From Paragonimus skrjabini miyazakii (taxonomy: Eukaryota; Platyhelminthes; Trematoda; Plagiorchiida; Troglotrematidae), in assembly GCA_014338405.1 (NCBI GenBank), contig JTDE01000135.1, forward strand, positions 186,281 through 250,280: a stretch of DNA of 64,000 nt, given 5' to 3'. Positions 51,341 through 62,563 of this stretch are shown here, in pieces. Under the pieces are notes generated by a model that worked only from the letters and a program-made list of their open reading frames with translations, did no database searches and was not told where the DNA came from. Position 1 is the first letter of the stretch; each line of letters opens with the position of its first letter. Both the position numbers and the translations under genes were made by a program.

Positions 51341-53031
51341 GTTAAACAGATAAACTGACAAAAGAGAGATAACCGGCACATTTTCTCAATGACTTTTGTA
51401 AGAAAAAGGCTAAATAAATCAGAGATATCAAAGTCAGAAATGAATTTTACTTACCTGGCCTCACAGCTGCAGCCAACTCAATCCATCAGGGAGATATGTC
51501 CTCATCTCCGAATGAAACAATCGTTTGAGGCCTCTTCTCATCATACTACTTTCCTACTAATTTGCAATTGCAGTAAAAAAAATATATATATATTTCGGTC
51601 AATAAAGCTTGAACAAACCACAGCGGATTCATGAGTACACAACAAAGTTGTTCTAACCAAAATTGCAAACACACAATTGATGTACCGGCAACAACAGATC
51701 CATCTCAGCTGACTGATAGATTGTACTAATAGGAGGCTGTTTGGCCGACCTCGCATACTCGTTTGAGATATTGTTACACATTCGAAACCAGACATTCAGC
51801 AAATTCATTCTTAGGTAAACTGGCCAACAAATGTTATGCGTGTAATTTGCTAACGCGGCAGATTCATTTGTCATAACAGTGGAAATGTCCCTTTGAATTT
51901 ATTTATGTTTCGCCTACCTACGTTTACTTTTTATAAGTCTGAACCAAACATTTTTGTTTTCCACACGCGCTTCTAACAAGCGTAAACGCATTCATCCTGT
52001 AGTATTTCCACATGGCATGTTGATGAGTTTGCACAACTCCATCCTACTTAGAAACCTTCGCTTAGAAACCTTCGTTTTAACCAACTTTGCTATCAGCGCA
52101 CTTAATTTGCACCAGATAGAAAACCACCATCGATCACACCGTGACAGTTAGACTTGTTGGCCGTCTAATAGGAACCTGTTAACACGAAACGTTAGTCATC
52201 TTTCGCAGCGTTTGCAGTTAATTATATGCTACCTTTAGTATTCCAGAAAGCTAACCGCGTTCGCAGAAACCACAACGGTAATTATTTTAAATGATCAGAT
52301 GACGTCCACGGCACAGTTGTTGATTGCTTCATCAGAAATGGACCACACCGTTAGTGCCGTATGGGCTGCATAATAGCCAATAGCTTTGGATTTCGTTGAC
52401 TTAGTCCGGACAAAATTTAGCAAGCCTACTCATAAATACATTGATGAGCGAATGCGTGAATAGGAACTAATGAGGAATGTCCTACTGCCTGAAGGCAGAT
52501 CCTAAAATTCCCAGAAATTCATTGTAAACGACGGATGGTCAAATTCTGGTTGGATCTGTTCCAAAAAACACTTTTTCACAGCTGTTGGTTTCAATGGCAA
52601 CCACATTTTCAATCAGATAGATACCGATGTATGATTAGTTTTGCATCATATTTAATCAGCTGATGAATTGCAACTGTGGTTTTCAGTTGCAAGGAAACGT
52701 TCAAATTTGTTTTGGGAAGAAGAAGAAGGTGGCAATAAGCATGTTCTCGGGGTTTCATCATATGTGTATTAATGGGGTAAAAATCTCATCGATTTACAGC
52801 TTATTCAAATCCCGACACAATAGAAGATCTAATAAGAGACCACTCTAAACGTCGCGCCAAGATATCTTCAGGAATGAACGAACAGCTTCACCGTTACATC
52901 TTCCGTTATTCGCCAAGTTTTTTGTTGTCTGTCGCAGCAATCAGCTTCCAGTTTGTGACTGTACATGTCTCTGAGATCAGCTAATGACATATTGGGATTT
53001 CTTTAATACTGATATACATCTACAAATGCAG
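51341..53031. other. Non-coding stretch
   Basis: No supported gene. It contains an AT microsatellite at 51582-51592 and a short tandem duplication at about 52048-52075 (CTTAGAAACCTTCG twice). Confidence 0.4.
51582..51592. repeat. Short AT microsatellite after an A run
   Basis: An A8 run followed by about five AT units. Simple sequence. Confidence 0.8.
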
Positions 53032-53275
53032 GCTCTTGTTTGATGGAGCAAAACAGCTAACTGTTACCAGTCTGGAATCTTCACTTTACTACTTACGCGG
53101 GAGGTTTCATTTCGAGTACAATTTTGAGGGCTGTTCAAAATCTCTAATTCCGTGGATTACAATTAGTCATATAAGTATGTATGAAGCAATTAGACAAACC
53201 TCTTCAGCGTATGTCTTACCCTTGGCCGAAACAACGCATGCTGTCAAAATCACCGAAACGTTATCGCCAATCTAA
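53032..53275 (+). CDS. Weak candidate terminal exon, about 80 aa
   Basis: A possible acceptor (CATCTACAAATGCAG) ends at about 53031. The frame after it is open for about 80 codons to a TAA. The peptide begins LLFDGAKQLTVTSLESS and ends KITETLSPI. No domain is recognised and the pyrimidine tract is poor. Chance is a serious alternative. Confidence 0.15.
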
Positions 53276-54665
53276 CGAGTTTATGGGATTCATTCAAAAC
53301 TTGTGATAAATCTCTTCTGACCATAGCCGATGCCTCTTCACTCTTTTAAGAGGTCTTTCTACGTGTACTCAAAATCAGCTTATGATGACATTTAATTTGT
53401 TCTGGCGATTCATTAGTAACCCTGAGTGGAGTGAGTTCAACCGTTTGCATTATGTATTTCCCCATCACACTAACTGGTATCCCTATTGGCCACTGTTGTT
53501 TTTTCTCTCATGGTTATGATACAGATGTTTTAGATCACCTTTTGTAATTCAACCAGTTATATCACCTTTTTCAAGCCTATGGCTTATCGCACATCAGCTC
53601 AGACAACAGTTCATGTACACCTATATCTCAGTAAGCCTGAGGATGAAACACTGAAAGTAAGCAATACCGTTTCCTGTGTACCTCATCGTGATTCATGGCG
53701 ACACTGATCCGCTCATAATTTACGATGAAGGGCCTACTGCCAGTATTACTGGCACTTATACTATATATTGCTGGCTCAAATAATTCTGGTGCTTGAAAAT
53801 GGGATAGAAAACCAACCGTGTTTGACTAAAAAAAAAGAGAATTGTTGTAAACATGAACGGTCTAAACAAAAAACTCAACTGCGTGTCATTAAGTTTGGTG
53901 AGGACTTTGTTTCCGGCTTCATTTTTGACCTTATACGTCTCTGTTGGCAATAAAAAAAGACATGTTTGTTGTAATCATTCTACAATCCGGGATTTTGCTT
54001 CACCCTCTAATGATGTGTGTAAAGTTTGTTCTTTTGTTTGCTGTTGGATGTGTTGTGCTCCAAAATATTATTAATGCAAACCTTTTTATTCAACACTTTA
54101 ATATATAATCCCTTTACACCATCGCTATCTTCAAAACTATGCAGATACGTTCTTACATGGTTGCGATGGCTGTTTTGAATTAGTCTGTCACAATGACCGA
54201 AGCCAAAGGATACTCTTGCTTAACTATCATCACAAATGGCCTGCGCTTCACCACTTGCAGTTCCACTCACATATCATGTGTCCGGTGTAAATCCGAATGA
54301 AGAAGACCAGTAAGTGTGTGGATGATGCATTCGTGTTCAGCCGGTCAGTGCTGCTTAGCGAATTAATTGGCTAGCAGGAAAAGAAGACGCTTACCTCTGG
54401 AAAATACAATGAGAGACTCCAATAGCAAGATCTAAAGTGAGAGGATAATTAGTAAAAATAAAATCCACGCTTGGGCTGGAAACCAGACAAACCGTTCACC
54501 ATACAATAAACCAGCAAAGCTGCAGAAAGGAAACAGAAATTCACTGCGCTCTAAGTTTCTGAAAACAACAGAGGGTCAGTTGCCAAAGGACATGGCCCTG
54601 GTCGACAAGAACAAGACAAAATAGATATAACTAACACAATATACTTGACCTTAACATACTCGTTT
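53276..54665. other. Non-coding stretch
   Basis: No named feature. On the minus strand a 37-nt segment at about 54391-54434 is bracketed by a good acceptor (TACTAATTATCCTCTCACTTTAG) and a donor (AGAG, then GTAAGC). It would be a very small exon and is unsupported otherwise. Confidence 0.35.
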
Positions 54666-55979
54666 TCACTTCGCCGACGATGTATTATGAGTACGTTGGT
54701 GACCTACTAATCCAATGCGACCAGCGCATTCGCAGTAGCACACACCGCAGTGCCATATAGTCGTGTTATCACGACCTATGGCACTGATGGGTCCCTTGCG
54801 CACAGCGCGCTTCCATTCACGGCTCCACCATTGTTGCTCAGTAAACTTATGGATGCCTGTCTGGGTCATATTTCTCTAAGCCATCCTATTCAACGACAAC
54901 TCTTCCCAACATCTAAATTCGGCATTGCAAAGCGAAAGACTTACCTGGATAACATACTGGTATCGCAGCATTCGACCACCTGGATTTAGTTCGCCCGATT
55001 TCATTCATGTGTAAAGCATCTTATTTGAAATACGGTCATCGGTCATCCGACGGACGTGACCTACCCAACGAGGCTGATTCAGCATCAGCAAGAATTCCAT
55101 CCCGTCCCTACTGCGTATCGCAGTATCTCAGCGTTTGGAACCATATCCGACTACCGAATACCAAACAGGCGTCCTAGACATTGCAGCTGGGAACGGTTCA
55201 GGCAACGCACGTTCCGGTGCTACAATATTTAAGTTGCATAGCAGTATGGACACCACTACTGAACGGTAAAGACAGAGCTTAATAGCCGTCTCCACACTGT
55301 GGTTCTTCCGGGTATGTATCTTAGAACGTTTGAAAGTAATACTAGCTTTTGCCACATGAGATTAGAACACGGTCCACGGACAGATCCTTCGACAGATTAC
55401 TACCCAAATAGCAGAAGCATGCGCTGTTTTAATGACTCCATCGATGTGAGTTTCAGGTGCAGGTGCAGTAACAACACTTCCGTTTAGAGAACGCTTAAAG
55501 TAAGAAAATGTCATATCTGTGTTCGTATCCAGCAAATATTTGGTTGCCGCAGTTGTAAAAGCCATAGCCAGTCGCTGAATTCAGTATTGATCGTGTGCGC
55601 TGTTATCTGGGAACAGAAACATGCGCATCGCTGAAGTATATAGCTGGGTTGAGACAAGGAAATGTCGAACATTCAACAGACGTCCATCCGCGCGGTACTC
55701 TGTCTCAACACCGTCCTCCTCAAAGTGCTGAAAAGCGACTGTTAGCATGGAAGTCAAATATAAATTAAATAGGTTTGGGGCTAGCACACAACCCTGCTTC
55801 ACGTCATTGACAATGTCAGAATCATAACAGATCGACCCACACGATAGTACTTTCGCCTTCATGCCCACAGGCAGCATTCTAATTAAACTGACGAACTTAC
55901 CTGGATATCCAAACTTAACAAGCACCGTCCATAACACCCCGCGTAGGCCGAATGACTGCCTTCGGGAAGTTGATATCAT
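54666..55979 (-). mobile_element. LINE-type endonuclease-reverse transcriptase remnant with zinc-finger tail
   Basis: Read on minus from 55979. Frame 55581-55979 holds LVKFGYPGKFVSLIRML, then the RT motif VNDVKQGCVLAPNLFNLY, then EYRADGRLLNVR. This is the block order of a LINE family common in flatworm genomes. The catalytic FADD that should follow is degenerate, reading FLFPDNSAHD. Frame 55128-55355 gives KIHTRKNHSVETAIKLCLYRS then VVVSILL (the post-RT block normally ending LLYG-E-W). Frame 54666-54869 ends WHCGVCYCECAGRIGLVGHQRTH, a CCHH zinc finger typical of the C-terminus of this family. Frame changes separate the parts, so it is inactive. Confidence 0.8.
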
Positions 55980-56638
55980 CGATGTTAATTGCTTTAAGTC
56001 TTCAGATGCAAGAATTAATTATGACGGGCATTGTAATTTTGTGCGAGTGGTTGCTGAATGCGAATTTAAACAGAATTGACATTGGCTGTGGACGATGTAC
56101 AATCAATCACCCACCCGTGTTTCGTTAAGTTTAATGAGGTCCCGAATATCTACACCTTCGCGATCAGGTTTGACTCGAAAGAAAGCCATAGACATGGACT
56201 TCTCGCAAGAACTTGAAAAATGACCAAAAAGACCAAAAGACCAATTCTGTTTCCACTTCACTCATTACCTTTGCAAGTTATTACATTAAGGAATAGCACA
56301 TGTGTGTAGTGGCAAATGTGTAAAGTTCAAGACATTTATCAGTCATCCAATGTACAAGAATGTTTTGCGCCTATTGGCGCTGTATCATATCAGTGTTCTT
56401 TACTGTTTTCTTTGTGGACCGACAGACTCAAACACGACCTAATCGTTTCACCTTTGCCGCTATTAGCCCATACCGTTTACTTGTTGCAGTAAGTTGAGAC
56501 ATGGCTATAATGTTAACATGAAAGATAACGCCAGTACTAACTTCCGAATGTTTCACAAGAGAGATTTGTCAAAAACCGGTTGTCTGAGGATTAAGGGATT
56601 CAGCGACAGCAAATGCGACAGATCTAACATTATGTTAC
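55980..56638. other. Probable eroded 5' part of the zinc-finger LINE, then non-coding
   Basis: Just upstream (minus sense) of the RT frame, a short read-through such as DDINFPKA could be RT motif A (normally VDF-KAFD). Beyond about 56070 nothing is recognised. Confidence 0.35.
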
Positions 56639-56939
56639 ATTTAGAAGAGACCTAACTGAGAAAAATCCAGTCTTCGGCTGGATTTAAACCAGCGACAGAA
56701 ACAACGTGTCCAAACGCGGTAGATTCCAACGGGAACTGATCGAGAAATCCTGCTTGGGCAGTCAATCGGCTGGATCATCTGGTGGATTCCATATGACACA
56801 GTTAGTTGGGTGGGCCACTTGGTCCAAATGTGAAATTTCTGAGCTTCTTGCGTGGCTTCGTAGCTTAGCTGGTAGTGCATTTGCCGCTGGTTCGAATCCA
56901 GCCGAAGTCCAGGTTTTTGCAACTGGGTCTCTTCTAAAT
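56639..56939. repeat. 300-bp element with tRNA-like terminal inverted repeats
   Basis: The left end 56639-56697 and right end 56882-56939 are inverted copies of about 58 bp sharing ATTTAGAAGAGACC, CTTCGGCTGGATT and CCAGCG. The right end holds a perfect Pol III B box GGTTCGAATCC (56889-56899) inside a T-arm stem (GCTGG with CCAGC). An A box TAGCTTAGCTGG lies 16 nt earlier at 56861-56872. The short spacing means the anticodon arm is missing, so this is a tRNA-derived repeat and not a tRNA. The left end keeps a decayed B box (GGTTTAAATCC) in the opposite orientation. Long frames on both strands across it are by-products of the symmetry. Confidence 0.7.
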
Positions 56940-58439
56940 TACCAAATCTACCAAACTACTTACCAGTAATTACGTTAAATGTTTTCGTTTGAAGTAATCT
57001 TCACTGAGGCTACCGCAGCTACGGAAAAGTCAGTCGGTGTCAAATATGTACTCCCAGACAGATGTTGAATATCAACCATTCACTTGACACTTATTAAATA
57101 AGAATTTCTCTGTTTTAAGTTTTCCCAAAAATGGGAGCATAATCTACAATCACTCAAGTCATTCCTCCCCAAACTTGTCTTAAGACATCAAACAAATATT
57201 GACTGCGGTTTTTGTATTGACCAGAACAAGAGAACATCTTCCAAGCATCCATAATACAGGTCGACGGATATGCCGTTGTTGCACGTGGGTGTGTGTGTGT
57301 GTGAACGAGGCGAACACTTCCAGCAAGTGTAGCGTGAAGGCCCATTACCTTCGACCCATGTGAACGAAAAGAACACGAAACTGATTGATTTATCAAGCTT
57401 CTGAGTCTAAATGGGTTAATGCGTAGCATTATCAGGTAGGTTCATTATCCGGACATGTTTCAGTGTTATATTACATATGTTTGACTTCCTGGCAAATCAG
57501 ATGATTAGTTTGAACGATTTTAAGTGTTGCGCGTTGTGTGAAAATAAGGCATACTTCAAGTAAGCTCGCCTAAAAGGTCAGTATCCGGGCTGGGAGAACA
57601 AAGCCACTTCCTCACCTGAACAGTTAACTTATTCTTATGTAGGAAGTCAATTATGCGAACAGCTGTTTTCGGTCATTCCCATCGGGCTTTTACAATTACA
57701 TAGGGTACATGCGTTTTATATATGAAAAATTAGAGCAAGTCAAATAGGTCATTAAAATCATAAACATGAAGTGGATCACAGTCTACTGGGGGGGGGTTGG
57801 AAGTGTTGGTGAATGTGTGGCATTATCACTCGTGCCTGCCGTAATACATGTATTCGGTGGTGTCAAGTGGCTATGGAATAGTTGGCCAGCGGAGATGTAG
57901 GGTTCGTGTAGTTGACTTCATATGAACTGAATATTAGTATGCTGACAATGGCAGTTGAGTTGACACAGAAGAATGCATTATTTCCGAATCCATAATAACC
58001 AAGAATAATGTATATTTTCAATAATTCGTCTTCAGGCCGGTACAACTCTACAAAGGGGTAACAGTAGTGAGTCGAGGTACGGAACAGAAGTACAAAAGAG
58101 AATTTCGGTTATTGGTCAGCCAGTTGATGATGGTTTGACTGGTCCACTACGTCACCTGCTTCCACTATTCGACCCACGCCGGTTGGCCACCGATGTGTCT
58201 AGAACTTGATGTGCAAGGTGATCATTTTTCTTGTCAAAAACATGATATAACCTCCACATGGGATGAACGAGAGGGAGGTACTCAAAACTACGGCAGGTAA
58301 CTGCTGCCAGCTATACTGCATGCGCACCTTGAGATGGAAACAGCCTTCTACTAAGAAACAGATTTATTGGATGATCATCAGAATCGGGATATCTTCTCAA
58401 CGAGCCAGATATAGACGGTTGCACTCTCCGTGTAAATAG
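56940..58439. other. Non-coding stretch with simple repeats
   Basis: No supported gene. It contains a TG microsatellite (57289-57303) and a run of nine G (57788-57796). Confidence 0.4.
57289..57303 (+). repeat. (GT)7 microsatellite
   Basis: Seven GT/TG units. Simple repeat. Confidence 0.85.
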
Positions 58440-59810
58440 AAGCCAGTTCGTTAAAAAGGTGGATATTATTCCCGCAGATCAGAGTCGCCAGCGAAAAGAA
58501 AAAAATTGACTATGTTGAGCATCAGGTTACTGAAATAAAAAAATTGCTAACATCAACACTTAATAACCAGCATGACCTATGTGCAAACACGATTACACGA
58601 TCTTATTTTATCTAAATTAAACAGTCTACCTAAAGTCCATAAAACTGGTTTGTAAAATCGTCCATCACATGACGCATTCGCATTAACACTCAATGACAAA
58701 GTGGCCGATGAAACCGCTTTAACCGGTTCGAAAGACGATCGTCCCGTCTAGTCTACACTTCACTTAGTCGAGTGTGTACATAATAATAATATGATTTCAT
58801 AAAACCCCTTCTCATTCGACGCAGTGTCATTATTCATTAACCTGCATTTGCTAGGAGCATATAGTTTCATCTGTAATTATATGTTTCGGATTGAATGAGA
58901 TATTAGGATACAAGTACTGAGTTGAAAGAGCTTCTGCTCTAAAGCATTTCCGATGTGCAACTGCGATTCAACGGTGTACTGTACTGGTAGACAGATGGCG
59001 TAACAATGAGATTCCCACTAGGACCTACCTTAGTCGATATTTTCATGATAAACATTGAAGGAACTAAGCCAGTTTACTCGAGATTTTCCGTACTTGATTG
59101 CTATATTTAACACTATCTCTGATACTAATCTGTGTACATCACTTGACATGTTCAGTCAAACCCACCGGTCTACTGAACCTAGTATTGACGAAGACTGAAA
59201 TCCAATTATCTGTTTTAGACGTTTGCTTACGTCGAATGTTCAAGGTGGTAATGACAGAGGGAATACCTGAAGAAGTCAGTATACAATCTTTCACAATGTT
59301 GCATCCTTAAAACAAAAGAAACCTTTTGAGTCACAAGAATATCGGATCATATGGAATTTGTTCATCGGATTCGCAGAACACTTATCTCATATTCAAAGAA
59401 AACGCACATCATTATAGCGGATACCTGGGAAGATTTAGCCTCAGAAACATGATCAGAACGTCACCTGAACCCTAAATGCAGGACGTAAGAAAGAAGACTG
59501 TTTTTATTCGAGTGCCGTTCAAAGGTAACTCCCGCAGAATAGATTGCAAACAGATTTTACCAGGCAATGAGCAAGACCTTTGCTACAGCTGAACTTTGTG
59601 TAAAATTTGTCAGTTCTCCAGTTTTCAGAGTTTAATATAAAGACAGGCTGACAGTTTAGATCACATCAACGTGTATCTAAACATTCACATTTTTTTATGG
59701 GGCATGTTATATTGGCCGAACGTCAAGTCAGCCTTCGAAACGAATCCGAGAACACAAACTTCCACAGTTCTGTGTTCCTAAAACAGAAAAAAATTAGTGC
59801 CTTGTTCAGT
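58440..59810 (+). mobile_element. Penelope-like element D (RT, linker and GIY-YIG), decayed
   Basis: The most complete Penelope-like copy in the window. DIIPADQSRQRKE (about 58464-58502) matches the N-terminal I-ADKG block. LPKVHKTGL-stop-NRP (about 58627-58660) matches LPK-HK-G-PLRPI. SFDAVSLFINL (about 58813-58845) is RT motif A. LRFNGVLYW-stop-TDGVTMRFPLGPTLVDIFM (about 58960-59050) is motif B. The catalytic YxDD is lost. TKTEIQLSVLDV (about 59190-59220) is the NQL-FLDV block. The linker domain FIRVPFKGNS lies at about 59502-59535 (conserved PFKGD). The GIY-YIG nuclease reads GACYIGRTSSQPSKRIREHK at about 59701-59760. Stops and frameshifts are frequent. A second copy of the linker and endonuclease follows directly. 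Confidence 0.8.
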
Positions 59811-59887
59811 GGATATACTAGATAATGGGTTTGAGTTCATATGAAACATACTCCATGATAACGGCTGCTCAATAACATCCTACTAAA

Positions 59888-60400
59888 TACATGAACAGAT
59901 AATCACCAAAATCTGAGTTGCAGGATGTAAAAACGTAGCCCTTGTTTATCCGAACGCCTTTCAAAAGTGACAGTGCCAGAAAACGGTCAACAGATAGATT
60001 CAGCTAGACAATCGGCAGGGTCTATGCCACAATTAAACTCCTCATCTACTGCTCCACACGTCCAATTCGCCAGTTTTACAAATAACGCAGACGCTCAGTT
60101 TAAACTTTATTTGCGCACATCTGCTCGTTCGCTTGTTCCTGGATAACAATTTATAATGAATAAACATCGAGGTAGCTTTTAAAAAAGTTCCGGGAACACC
60201 ACTCACGCTGATTAGGGTACGGCAAAATATGGTCAGTCACCTGACTGTCCTTGAGAGCCAAGTAAACGTTCATCAAGCATATCAAATGATCTACAAAGTT
60301 CCTTGTAACTTCCCAAAAGTCGTTTGACTAAGAACACTGTACTACCAACGGTATCCAAATCACACTGTTTGACCCAAGATTACTTCATCACAGGCGGCTT
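59888..60400 (+). mobile_element. Penelope-like element E (linker and GIY-YIG end), tandem to D
   Basis: A second linker domain (FIRTPFKSDSARKRS, about 59958-60002, then VYATIKLLIYCSTRPIRQF) lies about 440 bp after the linker of element D in the same orientation. Nucleotide similarity starts about 70 bp before it (59888 versus 59445). The GIY-YIG core (normally CSCG-YIGRT) is shifted and eroded at 60110-60160. FREHHSR (about 60190-60210) and SQVNVHQAYQMIYKVPCNFPKVV (about 60258-60326) then give the nuclease C-terminal half. No RT precedes it, so it is either a separate truncated copy or the tail of a head-to-tail tandem, an arrangement typical of this element class. Confidence 0.7.
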
Positions 60401-62431
60401 TTCCAGGCGTTGCGTCTACCCTGACTTCAAACTGACCAGATCTGTTACCAACCTGCGCGGCCAAACCAATGGAAAAGCAGGAAGTAATGGATCAATCAAG
60501 CTATCACCAACTAATGGATGTATAACTAAATTTTACTGTGATTAATCTGGCCGATGCCTTCATCTAACTTTACCACCACCCTATATACTTGTACTGGCCT
60601 GTAGATAGATTACTGAAAATATTCGCTTGTTCGTTAATCTTTAGCCTCGTTATCTTAATGGGTATACCCGAAACGCTGTACTATCTGCTTGATGAATCAT
60701 CCGGTGACTCACTTTACCGATATAAACAAAACTAGTTGATCTAAAACACTGGGATTAACCATTTTTACAACAGCATCAAACACAATGAACTAATAAGTCT
60801 ATGTTCCAAATGTTTAACAGCATCTTTACTGTTTGCTCGGGAGGAATAAGAATGAAATTCACCTTGGAAAACTAGAACGGTTCAGTGAAACGGAAGGTCT
60901 ATGTGTGTGCGAGAATTTATTTGTATGTATAAGCGGCTAAAGTCTTTCTTACTTGTTAATGGTATGACTTAAGAGAAGAGGCTGGATATGTAACAGATAC
61001 GAATGAACAGGCTTATCAACCAGACTAAACCGTATCATGTGCGTGTTGTATAGTTAGTTATATCATGTCAAAATCCTACTTTGGTATATGCCCTCATTTG
61101 ATTCAAGGCTAACTGCAGACTGGTTCAGTGGTCACCGTCACCGTTATTCCAGTATATACAGTTTAGTCAAACTTGTCTGTCACCAACTTATAGGCACCTA
61201 ATTCAAAGGCGCAAAAATGAGGGTAGGAGCAACCAAAGTTATGGGTGGTCACGTAACACGCTACATTTTAGCTTGACTATTTTAGAATAAATTAAAATGC
61301 GAAGGGTCTTCCGTTTTTTAAGCTAAACCTACTACAATTTAAACTTATCTAAACTTGCCTTTGTGAGAAGTTGACAAGTTTCTACTTACTGAGACAACCG
61401 CTTATGACCAAGGTCACCACTATACCTAATAAAATGGTCAAGTTTTTGCATAACCAATGGCTTCAGAAAAGAATAATCCTCTTAAAACAGCATTTTAATC
61501 ATATGGCAAAATGTTTGCAACAGTGTAAGTCGATGCCTGACATTCACTCATAAGTAATATGAAACCACTCTATTCGGAAATTTGTTCGACTCCCGTATTG
61601 TGTCAATTTCTTCGTATCGATACTTCAATCCCTTAATGGCTATAAAGTCCACTTTGAGAAGAATTGGTTTAATTGTTCCGTTAAAACTGAATTACTTAGA
61701 GAAACATCAAATTAGGTGAAATCTTTTTTATATAACAATTCACTTCTCGCTCATTTATCGTCTCAGTGACAAAAGAATTAACGTTTCAAAGGTCTTGTGA
61801 ATCGCCCTATTACATTTTCCGTGGGATTAGGTTTCCCTTATTCGTACAGAAATACGTGTTTCACATTGTGTTTCGAGCATACTTTAGACGATAAAGGAAC
61901 ATTTGATAGAGCAACAATTTCTGAGACCTAAGAGATAAGGAAAGTAACGTTGAATAGCAATTCAAGACCACTACTATTAAGTCTATGCATGAAAATGTTT
62001 GGAGATTGAGTTTTTACGGGCCGTGAATGGCATTTTTAGTGCTTATGTTATTAAGGTAACAGGATACGCTTCCCCGCATCAGGTAACTTGTTTATACATA
62101 CAAACGCTGAGACAACGCGTACTAGATTCGAAATCTTCGTTTGCTTTTTAAACACTTGATTTTTCAAGAAATTGAAAAAATATAGGTAGCATACGTAAAC
62201 AGCTAACTTTTTACTTAAATGGTCCGATTTTGTTCCTTCAAATAACCGACAGTGTTTCACTAGTATTACTGTGTTCAGCGTCATATTTGTTTCTCGTACC
62301 CCTAATCTACTTCATGTCTTCGAGCTGATGAGGAAACTGCTGTCTTTTTAACCAAAACTAACGTTCAGATAAATATTATAATCATTTAACCTGTTCACCT
62401 ACATAGAATCTAATCTTCACAGTTTTGTGAC
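60401..62431. other. Non-coding stretch
   Basis: No supported gene or repeat. Short frames (61371-61553 and others) have no domain. Confidence 0.4.
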
Positions 62432-62563
62432 AGTCATTTTACTCCCCTTGTTACCGATATCCCCCGGTAAGACATGCGTGGCAGATCGTGTCAATTGATC
62501 CCATTGTGCTACCAAGGATGTATAGTCTAAATTTTGTTGCTTTACATGTGGAGGAGCTCCTGA
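62432..62563 (-). CDS. Weak candidate internal exon, unknown
   Basis: On the minus strand the frame GAPPHVKQQNLDY to VLPGDIG is open between a possible acceptor (GTGCTGAAACTTCAG, at about 62564) and a possible weak donor (ATCG then GTAACAAG, at about 62455). The peptide looks protein-like, but no family is recognised and both splice sites are mediocre. Confidence 0.15.

Noticed and set aside
54660..54690. FADDV on the plus strand, resembling an RT catalytic motif
   Set aside because: It is immediately followed by a stop and lies antisense to the zinc-finger end of a well-supported minus-strand LINE, so it is coincidental.
61494..61525. Possible mini-exon before GTAAGTCG
   Set aside because: The acceptor has almost no pyrimidine tract and the segment is tiny; isolated GTAAGT sequences are expected by chance.
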